This document shows positions 34,176-40,973 of a stretch of 64,000 nt of DNA, piece after piece. The notes beneath the pieces are model-generated. The model saw only the letters and a program-made list of their open reading frames with translations, searched no databases and was not told the origin of the DNA. The DNA is from Ruminococcus sp. (lineage in GTDB: Bacteria > Bacillota > Clostridia > Oscillospirales > Ruminococcaceae): positions 62,001 through 126,000 of the forward strand of contig JAFTYF010000033.1 in assembly GCA_017461395.1 (NCBI GenBank). The letters are read 5' to 3'. Position numbers and translations under genes: made by a program. The stretch's first letter is position 1. Each line of letters begins with the position of its first letter.

Positions 34176-34204
34176 AATTTATCATTATTATGACGCTTTG
34201 TCAA
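34176..34204 (-). promoter_or_regulatory. SigA-type promoter of the hrcA operon
   Basis: On the minus strand TTGACA (34204-34199), 17 nt, TAAATT (34181-34176), directly upstream of CIRCE. Confidence 0.82.
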
Positions 34205-34276
34205 GTGATTTATGCATTTTCAGCATTTTGCATTATTTTTGTAATTCCGGTTTGTGTCGTTTCGACAGTTTGACAA

Positions 34277-34298
34277 TAAAAAAGCAGCCGATGGCTGC
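34277..34298 (-). terminator. Terminator of the VanY-type gene
   Basis: GCAGCC (34284-34289), 3 nt, GGCTGC (34293-34298), followed by TTTTTTA on the minus strand. A second hairpin, GGGCGGCT/AGCCGCCC, lies at 34325-34345, nearer the gene. Confidence 0.75.
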
Positions 34299-34356
34299 CT
34301 GTAAAAATCTGTATTCATATGTTACGGGCGGCTATATAAGCCGCCCTCGCAGATAA

Positions 34357-35460
34357 TCACATCTCGTCTGAATTTTCATCGGTATTTTCGCCGGAACCAT
34401 CATCAGAATCATCAGGACTTTCCGTATCTACCTGATATTCCACCTCCGGAGCACCGTCGTGATACACGGTAACAATAAAGCCGTCGATGTTATTTCCCGA
34501 TACAGCATATTCCTTTCCGGCAGGAACAGGAACGGTTGTCTTTTCTGCGCCGTCATCGGATGCCACAAAATAGACCTCATAGCTTCTGTTTTCGTGATCC
34601 TTGAATTCAAGATGCTCACCCTCGTAGGTATACTTTTTGAGAAGTTCGATGTATTCCTCAAGGCAGAGATCGTTTTCCGTGATGTAGTAAGCATGAGGAA
34701 TTCCCACATAGCGGAAGTGCCACGGTTCAGCGGCTATCTTTGTGATATCGGTTTTTTCTTCAGTATAGCGGACGATAAATCCATATTTATAGCAGTTTTC
34801 GTTGATCCACGCATGATTGCCGGTACCCTGATAGTCATAGTTTACCGTTTCGCTGAAATCAAATGCATAGCCTGTTTCGTGCTCGCTGTAGCCCGGTTTT
34901 GCAGCAATTTCCGGACCTTTTTCATCAAGGATCTCCTGCTGACGCTCAGTACTTCTGTGAGCTCCGTAAATAATAAGCGTGCCGTCATAATAGAGATTGT
35001 AGTAATCCTCGATCATAATTTCCATAGGATCATAGACCGAAGCAAGAATCAGGTCGTCCTCATCGGAAGTATTAGGATCAGCAAGTGCAGAGAAGAACGA
35101 AATTCCCTTTTCGCTGTTCTTTTCGATAATGCTGACAAGCTCCTCATCGCCGCCGAAATACTGATGATCCTCATTGACGAGGATAAGATCGCCCTTATAT
35201 TTGTTCTTTGTATCCACCATGAGGGATTCATAGATCACCTTGTTGGGATCCGGAGCATCCTCCGGCGGAACGGTTGTCGGTTCTGTGACCTCAATAACAT
35301 TCGAGGTATTATCAGCCCTGTCGATAGTTTCAGAGCGGTTCATTGCGCCGTTGATCAGAAGCGCCGACGCACCGATAATACAGGCGCAGATAACAAGCTC
35401 CGTCATGCGCTTTGCACGCTGTATGCTTTTTTCTTTGCTTATCTTTTTCTTCTTAGCCAT
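34357..35460 (-). CDS. VanY-type D-alanyl-D-alanine carboxypeptidase (peptidase M15)
   Basis: The 367-residue protein has a basic start (MAKKKKISKEKSIQRAKR) and one membrane helix (ELVICACIIGASALLINGAM). Its outer region contains the M15B zinc motifs GYSEHETGYAFDF (SxHxxGxAxD) and AAEPWHFRYVG. Such enzymes trim terminal D-alanine from wall peptides. A linker (about 45-95) precedes the domain. After it comes a C-terminal extension of about 90 residues that ends in a strongly acidic tail (ESPDDSDDGSGENTDEN). The ATG at 35460, after GGAGT, is preferred to 35481. A TG-extended -10 lies at 35515-35523. No van resistance genes are nearby. Confidence 0.9.
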   Translation of the reverse strand: MAKKKKISKEKSIQRAKRMTELVICACIIGASALLINGAMNRSETIDRADNTSNVIEVTEPTTVPPEDAPDPNKVIYESLMVDTKNKYKGDLILVNEDHQYFGGDEELVSIIEKNSEKGISFFSALADPNTSDEDDLILASVYDPMEIMIEDYYNLYYDGTLIIYGAHRSTERQQEILDEKGPEIAAKPGYSEHETGYAFDFSETVNYDYQGTGNHAWINENCYKYGFIVRYTEEKTDITKIAAEPWHFRYVGIPHAYYITENDLCLEEYIELLKKYTYEGEHLEFKDHENRSYEVYFVASDDGAEKTTVPVPAGKEYAVSGNNIDGFIVTVYHDGAPEVEYQVDTESPDDSDDGSGENTDENSDEM

Positions 35461-35514
35461 TTTTTTACTCCATTCTGCCATATGGCGCAGATGTTTCTTT
35501 TGCTATACGTCAAT

Positions 35515-35523
35515 ATTATAACA
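35515..35523 (-). promoter_or_regulatory. Extended -10 of the VanY-type gene
   Basis: TGTTATAAT on the minus strand is a TGN-extended -10; no good -35 is seen. Confidence 0.55.
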
Positions 35524-35698
35524 CATCCTTTTGAAAAAATATAGTGTTTTCAGAGTATATTCGTGATTTTGCCGGATTTATCCTGATATACCGTGCCAAA
35601 AATGTACATTCTGCCCTACTCGCTTTTTGTGCTGTGTCTAATATGCACAATTTTTGTGACTGAAATCTCTCTTTTTATACAATGTTTTGTGAACCCTA

Positions 35699-35727
35699 TT
35701 GAAAATAATTGAATAGGATGTTATAAT
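35699..35727 (+). promoter_or_regulatory. SigA-type promoter of the 35773 gene
   Basis: TTGAAA (35699-35704), 17 nt, TATAAT (35722-35727). Confidence 0.83.
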
Positions 35728-35772
35728 TAGAGTGTATAAAATGCACCGTCTTTTTTAAAAAGGAGTGATATT

Positions 35773-37260
35773 ATGACGTGCCCTCAGTGCGGCAACGAGA
35801 ATCCGCCTAAACTTAAATTCTGCGTATCATGCGGAACCAATCTCGAAAATCCGCAGGAAGTAAATTACGAACAGGTGGACATGGGAAATTACCATTCCGA
35901 AGAAGAACAAAGCTCCGGCGGCTTCAGCATGAGTACCGGAACCTTTACTATCTGCGATAATACGCGATATTCCGAATCATCTTCCGATTTCTACACCGCT
36001 GACGAACTCAACAGTGATGAGGAAGAATTTGATTTCAGCAGCTATGATGAACCTTTCATTCCGAAGCTTGATGCCGACAGACTTTCCCTCCCCTCTATGG
36101 AAAGATCTGCGCCGCAGTCTGTTCCCCAGCCTGCACCTCAGCCGCAGGGAATGTACGGCTACCCTCAGCCGCAGCAGCCTTACGGTCAGCCTCCTATGGG
36201 CGGAATGTCTCAGCCAATGGGAGGTATGCCTCAGCCGCAGATAATCGGCTACGATCAGAACGGAATGCCGATATATGGTCAGGCACAGCCTATGATGTAT
36301 CCACAGCCGCAGATAATCGGCTATGATCAGAACGGAATGCCGATATACGGTCAGGCACAGCCTATGATGTACCCTCAGCCGCAGATAATCGGCTATGATC
36401 AGAACGGAATGCCGATATACGGTCAGGCACAGCCTATGATGTACCCTCAGCCGCAGCTGATCGGCTATGATCAGAACGGAATGCCGATATACAATCAGGC
36501 GCCTGTTATGATGTATCCTCAGCAGCCTGTTCAGCCTATGCAGGGCGATATGCCTGGTATGGCTCCTATGGGCGGAATGTACGGTATGCCTCCAATGGGA
36601 GGTATGCAGCAGCCTTATGGTCAGCCGCAGCAGCCTGTTCAGAACAGACCTGCAGGAAACGGCAGAGTTGAGGTTTCTGATGATTTCTGGAAATTTTTCG
36701 ACGGCGGAAAGGCTTCCGACCACAAGGACAGCGATGATTTCTTCGGCAAAAGCGATATGGGCGATGTGTCCGCTGATAATCTTGATGTCAGCCGTCTTAA
36801 GCGCTTTGAACGCAAAAAGAACGACTATATGAGCGATACTCCTCTCGTTGACGGCTCTCAGCTCGCTGCCAATACAGAAGCTAAGTACAACAAGCTCTAT
36901 ATGAAGCCGACTGAAACTGTAAACGCTGAAGAACTTCAGGCAAAAGAGAAAGAACATACACAGGATATAATGAGCGTTACAAAGGACGTTAACGCTGATA
37001 AAATTCAGGAATATAAGCATTATAAATCAAGAATTTCAATGGAAAATACTGAGGATGCCGACGCCGGCGAGCTTGAAGCATATACCCCTGAGCATACAGA
37101 GGCTATAATGGAACAGGCAGATCACGCTGTTGAGGCTCTGCCGAAGAAAAAAACTACATACGTTGACGAGATCGACGCAATAGAGCTTCCGGATTATATG
37201 CAGGCTAAAAAGACCGTCCACGAAGAAACTCCGCAGATACCTGATCTGCCGGAAGTATAA
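35773..37260 (+). CDS. Zinc-ribbon protein with tandem 24-residue repeats
   Basis: I cannot name this 495-residue protein. It starts with a zinc ribbon (CPQCGNENPPKLKFCVSCG). An acidic serine-rich region (30-110) and a Pro/Gln/Gly/Met-rich region (110-290) follow. The latter holds four near-identical 24-residue repeats, IIGYDQNGMPIYGQAQPM plus MYPQPQ, at residues 157-252, flanked by PQPQ and GGMPQ motifs. The C-terminal part has acidic helical segments with a repeated motif: VNAEELQAKEKEHTQDIM and ADAGELEAYTPEHTEAIM. There is no signal peptide or membrane helix. The ribosome binding site is AAAAAGGAG and the gene has its own promoter. The repeats suggest a multivalent scaffold, which is inference. 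Confidence 0.85.
   Translation: MTCPQCGNENPPKLKFCVSCGTNLENPQEVNYEQVDMGNYHSEEEQSSGGFSMSTGTFTICDNTRYSESSSDFYTADELNSDEEEFDFSSYDEPFIPKLDADRLSLPSMERSAPQSVPQPAPQPQGMYGYPQPQQPYGQPPMGGMSQPMGGMPQPQIIGYDQNGMPIYGQAQPMMYPQPQIIGYDQNGMPIYGQAQPMMYPQPQIIGYDQNGMPIYGQAQPMMYPQPQLIGYDQNGMPIYNQAPVMMYPQQPVQPMQGDMPGMAPMGGMYGMPPMGGMQQPYGQPQQPVQNRPAGNGRVEVSDDFWKFFDGGKASDHKDSDDFFGKSDMGDVSADNLDVSRLKRFERKKNDYMSDTPLVDGSQLAANTEAKYNKLYMKPTETVNAEELQAKEKEHTQDIMSVTKDVNADKIQEYKHYKSRISMENTEDADAGELEAYTPEHTEAIMEQADHAVEALPKKKTTYVDEIDAIELPDYMQAKKTVHEETPQIPDLPEV
36241..36528 (+). repeat. Four tandem 72-bp in-frame repeats
   Basis: Units begin at 36241, 36313, 36385 and 36457, each starting ATAATCGGCTAYGATC (fourth unit CTGATCGG). 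The first three differ by only a few third-position changes; the fourth diverges at its end. The period is an exact multiple of three. Confidence 0.95.
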
Positions 37261-37320
37261 AGCAATTAAGGATGCTGAAAAAAACATCCTTAAAATATAA
37301 AATAAAGGAGAGAAAAAGAA

Positions 37321-37719
37321 ATGAAGAAATTTCTGGAAGAATTCAAGACATTTGCACTTAAAGGCAATGTAATGGATATGGCTATTGGTGTTATCATCGG
37401 TGCTGCGTTTGGAAACATCGTTACCGCATTTACCGAGGACTTTATCAATCCGCTTATCGCTTGTATAGGCGGCACTGATGTCGGCGGAAGAATTGAAATA
37501 TTTAATACCGGACAGTACCTCAACTGGGGACACTTCATCACAGCTATTATCAACTTCCTTATCATGGCATTCTGCATTTTCCTCATGATGAAAGCTGTAA
37601 ATAAGCTTCTTACAATTGGAAAAAAGAAGGCAGAAGAAGCTCCTAAAGCTCCGCCGGAGCCTACTAAGGAAGAAGTTCTTCTCACTGAGATCAGAGATCT
37701 TCTCAAAGAAAAGAAATAA
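37321..37719 (+). CDS. mscL: Large-conductance mechanosensitive channel MscL
   Basis: This 132-residue channel releases solutes on sudden osmotic downshift. The N-terminal helix and TM1 read FLEEFKTFALKGNVMDMAIGVIIGAAFGNIV. The outer loop is about 45-65, TM2 is FITAIINFLIMAFCIFLMMKAV, and a charged C-terminal helix (EEVLLTEIRDLLKEKK) closes the pentamer. AAAGGAGAG precedes the ATG. It starts 60 nt after the zinc-ribbon gene and may be read through from it. Confidence 0.97.
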   Translation: MKKFLEEFKTFALKGNVMDMAIGVIIGAAFGNIVTAFTEDFINPLIACIGGTDVGGRIEIFNTGQYLNWGHFITAIINFLIMAFCIFLMMKAVNKLLTIGKKKAEEAPKAPPEPTKEEVLLTEIRDLLKEKK

Positions 37720-37730
37720 GATATTATTTT

Positions 37731-37757
37731 GGGCGGATGTTTGCATCCGTCCATTTT
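37731..37757 (+). terminator. Terminator of mscL, GGGCGGATG hairpin
   Basis: GGGCGGATG (37731-37739), TTTG, CATCCGTCC (37744-37752), then ATTTT. The stem equals that of the repeat at 62194, so a repeat hairpin may serve as the terminator. Confidence 0.75.
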
Positions 37758-37781
37758 AATGCGGAATTGTGGTGGTGTTTT

Positions 37782-37855
37782 TGTAGGGACGATCATTGGG
37801 CGTCCGTGATGATTTATTGATTATTTGTGGGATGTCGAGACGCCGTCCCCTACAA
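37782..37855. repeat. Two GTAG-headed hairpin repeats, one in each orientation
   Basis: The plus copy is TGTAGGGACGATCATTGG with CGTCCG (37782-37806). The minus copy, read in reverse, is GTAGGGGACGGCGTC, TC, GACATCCCAC (37827-37855). They are divergent, tail to tail. An AT-rich tandem (ATTCCGCATTCCGAATT) follows at 37891-37924. Confidence 0.75.
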
Positions 37856-37924
37856 TCGGTCATTTAAAATATCGCCCCGTCAGGGAAACCATAATTCCGC
37901 ATTCCGAATTCCGCATTCCGAATT

Positions 37925-37967
37925 AAAACAGCGCACGGGAACGTGAATTTGGTGCAGCGTCACGCTG
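37925..37967. repeat. Copy of the GCAGCGTGACGCTGC repeat family
   Basis: CGGGAACGTGAATTTGG followed by TGCAGCGTCACGCTGT matches the reverse complement of the 61827-61896 copies. It sits directly upstream of the SRP RNA promoter. Confidence 0.72.
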
Positions 37968-37978
37968 TAAAAAGGGTA

Positions 37979-38007
37979 TTGACAAATAGAAAAATATATG
38001 ATATAAT
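37979..38007 (+). promoter_or_regulatory. SigA-type promoter of the SRP RNA
   Basis: TTGACA (37979-37984), 17 nt, TATAAT (38002-38007). Confidence 0.88.
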
Positions 38008-38053
38008 GAATAGCAGAGCATAATTGTCGGCTCAATCAGGAGATTACAGACAG

Positions 38054-38195
38054 TAAATTCCGAAATATAGATGTGTGGGCCCTGTGCAACAAGACCCCGT
38101 GAACCATGTCAGGCGGGAGACCGAGCAGCATTAAGCGGTGCGTGTTGTGTGCCGCAGTAAGCCTGCACATCTATGTTCCGGAATTTTTTGTTATG
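38054..38195 (+). ncRNA. ffs: Bacterial signal recognition particle RNA
   Basis: The conserved SRP domain is present: GTGAACC at 38099-38105, ATGTCAGG, then GGGAGACCGAGCAGC. The apical hairpin carries these loops, and an outer stem pairs AAATTCCGAAATATAG with CTATGTTCCGGAATTT, ending in TTTTTT. The RNA binds Ffh (20178 here). It is about 140 nt, so a small-type SRP RNA without the Alu-like extension of Bacillus. The outer stem and T-run also act as terminator. The predicted promoter start is about 40 nt upstream, so a leader may be trimmed. It lies directly before dnaX, the usual Firmicutes location. Confidence 0.93.
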
Positions 38196-38228
38196 ATATG
38201 CGGAATAATGCGGATAGGGGGCATGGAA

Positions 38229-39830
38229 GTGTACAAGGCTTTATATCGTAAATGGAGACCAATGACCTTTGACGATGTCATTTCCCAGCAGCAAACTACC
38301 GAAACGCTGAAAAACCAGATAACAGGCAAAAAAACAGCTCATGCCTACCTTTTCACAGGTTCAAGGGGTACGGGAAAAACTACCTGCGCAAGAATTCTTG
38401 CAAAGGCTGTCAACTGCCGCTGCATGAAGGACGGAAACCCCTGCCTTGAATGTGATATCTGCCGTGACGCTGATACAGGCGCACTGACTGATATCATCGA
38501 GATCGACGCTGCTTCCAACAACGGCGTTGATGATATCCGCGATCTCCGTGACGGCGCTGTTTATATGCCGGAACGCGGAAAATACAAGGTTTATATCATC
38601 GACGAGGTGCATATGCTCTCACAGAGCGCCTTCAATGCACTGCTCAAAATCATGGAAGAACCGCCGGCATATGTGAAATTTATCCTTGCGACAACGGAAA
38701 TACACAAGGTTCCGGCAACTATAGCTTCACGCTGTCAGAGATACGATTTCAGAAGAATAAAGCCAGAGGATATCGCTTCACGTCTTAGCTACATCGCTGA
38801 GCAGGAAGATATAAACCTTACCGGCGACGGAGCTGATCTTATAGCACGTCTTGCAGACGGAGGAATGAGAGACGCAGTTTCGCTCCTAGATCAGTGCTCT
38901 GCCTGCGCCGATGTCATAAATGCCGAGGCAGTTTCAGCTTCTGCCGGAATTGCCGGACGTGACTACCTCTACAGCATACTTGAAGCAGTTGAGGATTCCG
39001 ACGCTTCAAAGGCTCTTTCAATAACGGGCGAGCTTTACGATATGTCGAAGGATCTCACACGGCTCTGCGACGAGATTATCACACAGCTGAGAAATATCAT
39101 GCTGCTTAAGGTATCACCGGAAACGGCTGAAAATCTTATCGCCTGCCTTCCGGATGAACTTGACAGACTTAAAGCTCTTTCCGGAAAAACTGAGCTTGAC
39201 GCAGTGATGAATCGCCTGACTTTGCTTCAGGAGTGCCGCGAACGTATGCAGCGTGCCATGAACAAACGTGTTGAGTTTGAAATGGCGCTGATTACCATGT
39301 GTTCCGGCGGAAATCGCAGAGAATCTATTGACAATTCTGAAATTTATGATAAAATAAAAAGGCTGGAAGAAAAAATCAGTCATGCCGCAAGTCAGCCGAA
39401 AATGACTCCGGCAAAAAAAGAACGTGAGGAGCTTACGGCTTCAAATCCCGTAACAGAGGCAGATCCGACACCGACAGTCGATCTTAAAAAGCTTCGTCCG
39501 GAGGATCTCCGCCCATGCACACGCTGGGATGAGGTCCTTGAGGAATTCAGAAACGTCTGTCCGGCAGTCGCAGGAAGTCTTGACGGTTCTTCTGCGGCAA
39601 CGGCTGGAAATGTTATCTTCATCACCTCGCAGAACCGCTTTTTCATCACACTTTTCAAGGTCAGAGAAAATGCTCTGGCTCTCGGAGAGACTATAAATCG
39701 TGTTCTCGGACAGAAATATCTCATCCGTGCACGGTGCGCAACAACGGTCGATCAGCAGAAAAGTATGGCGGAACAGCTTATAAAAAAGGCAATTGACAGC
39801 AATATTGAAACTGCTGTTGATAATTCGTAA
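38229..39830 (+). CDS. dnaX: DNA polymerase III subunits gamma and tau
   Basis: The 533-residue clamp-loader ATPase has YKALYRKWRPMTFDDVI, Walker A FTGSRGTGKTTCARILAKA, a zinc module with four cysteines (CRCMKDGNPCLECDICRD), the Walker B region YIIDEVHMLS and the sensor segment ASRCQRYDFRRI. Domain III follows and then a C-terminal tau-like region (about 390-530). The GTG at 38229 gives the usual start MYKALYRKWRP and is 7 nt after AGGGGG. ATG 38223 is too close to that site, and an upstream ATG at 38106 lies inside the SRP RNA. It is followed by ybaB and recR. Confidence 0.95.
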   Translation: MYKALYRKWRPMTFDDVISQQQTTETLKNQITGKKTAHAYLFTGSRGTGKTTCARILAKAVNCRCMKDGNPCLECDICRDADTGALTDIIEIDAASNNGVDDIRDLRDGAVYMPERGKYKVYIIDEVHMLSQSAFNALLKIMEEPPAYVKFILATTEIHKVPATIASRCQRYDFRRIKPEDIASRLSYIAEQEDINLTGDGADLIARLADGGMRDAVSLLDQCSACADVINAEAVSASAGIAGRDYLYSILEAVEDSDASKALSITGELYDMSKDLTRLCDEIITQLRNIMLLKVSPETAENLIACLPDELDRLKALSGKTELDAVMNRLTLLQECRERMQRAMNKRVEFEMALITMCSGGNRRESIDNSEIYDKIKRLEEKISHAASQPKMTPAKKEREELTASNPVTEADPTPTVDLKKLRPEDLRPCTRWDEVLEEFRNVCPAVAGSLDGSSAATAGNVIFITSQNRFFITLFKVRENALALGETINRVLGQKYLIRARCATTVDQQKSMAEQLIKKAIDSNIETAVDNS

Positions 39831-39888
39831 ATGCCAATATACAGGCGTTTGCATTAATATACCAATTAAAAATAAAGGAGAAATTGAA

Positions 39889-40236
39889 ATGAAAGCAAGA
39901 ATCCCCAGAAATATGGGCGGCGGCGCTCAGAACATGAATCAGATGATAAAGCAGGCTCAGAAAATGCAGGATCAGATCACTGAGCTTCAGGAAGATATCG
40001 AGGAGAGAGAATTCTCTGCAACATCCGGCGGCGGCGCTGTTGAAGTAACAGTTACCGGCAAAAAGACTATCAAGGCTCTTACAATCAAGCCTGAGGTCGT
40101 TGATCCCGAGGATATTGATATGCTTCAGGACCTCATCATCAGCGCAGTAAACGAGGCTATCAACAACGTTGAAACTACTACTGAGAGCGAAATGAGCAAG
40201 ATCACCGGAGGCGTTTCACTCCCCGGCCTGTTCTGA
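39889..40236 (+). CDS. YbaB/EbfC family nucleoid-associated protein
   Basis: The 115-residue protein begins ARIPRNMGGGAQNMNQMIKQAQKMQDQITELQ and continues to the conserved core FSATSGGGAVEVTVTGKK. YbaB proteins bind DNA as dimers and are nearly always between dnaX and recR. The ATG at 39889 follows AAAGGAG; a longer frame overlaps the dnaX end without a binding site. Confidence 0.96.
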   Translation: MKARIPRNMGGGAQNMNQMIKQAQKMQDQITELQEDIEEREFSATSGGGAVEVTVTGKKTIKALTIKPEVVDPEDIDMLQDLIISAVNEAINNVETTTESEMSKITGGVSLPGLF

Positions 40237-40240
40237 TTTA

Positions 40241-40843
40241 ATGGCAGATCATAACGCACTTCCGCTTGTAATTCTTGCGGAAAAATTTGCATCCCTGCCC
40301 GGAATCGGCATGAAATCCGCACAGAGACTCGCCTATCACGTTATGTCTATGGACGAGGAATCTGTAAAAGACTTCGCACAGGCGCTTATCGACGCAAAAA
40401 AGAACGTTCATAGCTGCAAATGCTGTCAGAATCTGACGGAAAAGGAGTTTTGCCCCATATGCAGCGACGACGAGCGTGAAAGACGTGTTATATGCGTTGT
40501 TGAGGGACCAAAGGATGTTACGGCTTTTGAGCGGACAAGGGAATATAACGGCGTTTACCACGTTCTTCACGGTTTGCTTTCCCCTATGGACGGAATTACT
40601 CCGGATAAGCTCAGGATAAGAGAGCTTCTTGCGAGGATATCCGCAGGCGGCGTTGAGGAAGTTATCATGGCGACGAATCCTACAGTAGAGGGCGACGCAA
40701 CAGCAATGTATGTTGCCGGACTTCTCAAACCTATGGGTATAAAGGTGACAAGACTTGCATTCGGACTTCCCGTCGGCGGAATTCTTGAATATGCGGACGA
40801 AATCACGCTGTTTAAAGCGCTCGAAAACAGAAATGATATGTAA
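40241..40843 (+). CDS. recR: Recombination protein RecR
   Basis: The 200-residue protein acts with RecF and RecO to load RecA at gaps. It has an N-terminal helix-hairpin-helix (LVILAEKFASLPGIGMKSAQRLAYHVM), a four-cysteine zinc finger (CKCCQNLTEKEFCPIC), a Toprim domain (VICVVEGPKDVTAFERT, IMATNPTVEGDATAMYV) and the C-terminal VTRLAFGLPVGGILEYADEITL. It starts 4 nt after the ybaB stop with no visible ribosome binding site, so translation probably depends on coupling. Confidence 0.97.
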   Translation: MADHNALPLVILAEKFASLPGIGMKSAQRLAYHVMSMDEESVKDFAQALIDAKKNVHSCKCCQNLTEKEFCPICSDDERERRVICVVEGPKDVTAFERTREYNGVYHVLHGLLSPMDGITPDKLRIRELLARISAGGVEEVIMATNPTVEGDATAMYVAGLLKPMGIKVTRLAFGLPVGGILEYADEITLFKALENRNDM

Positions 40844-40851
40844 TACAAAAA

Positions 40852-40882
40852 AACCGGACGGCAATTGCTGTCCGGTTTTTTA
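40852..40882 (+). terminator. Terminator of the dnaX-ybaB-recR operon
   Basis: AACCGGAC (40852-40859) and GTCCGGTT (40870-40877), followed by TTTT; the stem extends inward with imperfect pairs. Confidence 0.9.
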
Positions 40883-40973
40883 TGCAGGAAGTTATGCTCG
40901 CACCTTAAAATTTTCCGGCACCATAACTATTTATCCGGCATATAATAATGCATAAATGAATCTGGAGGTAGTC

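Noticed and set aside
34255..34267. TGTCG-TTT-CGACA palindrome as a regulatory site
   Set aside because: It is upstream of the hrcA -35 and does not match LexA, HrcA or other known boxes; too short to support.
34459..35544. Open frame of about 360 codons antisense to the VanY-type gene
   Set aside because: The minus-strand protein has clear M15 zinc motifs, and the plus frame has no family pattern or convincing ribosome binding site.
36241..36528. Regular 72-bp repeats considered as a CRISPR-like array
   Set aside because: Units are contiguous, in frame and without unique spacers; they encode protein repeats.
35977..37020. Long antisense frame over the zinc-ribbon repeat protein
   Set aside because: It is a by-product of the in-frame 72-bp repeats; the plus strand has promoter, binding site and zinc ribbon.
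38106..38228. N-terminal extension of DnaX from ATG 38106
   Set aside because: This stretch is the SRP RNA; DnaX proteins start with MYKALYRKWRP, as from GTG 38229.
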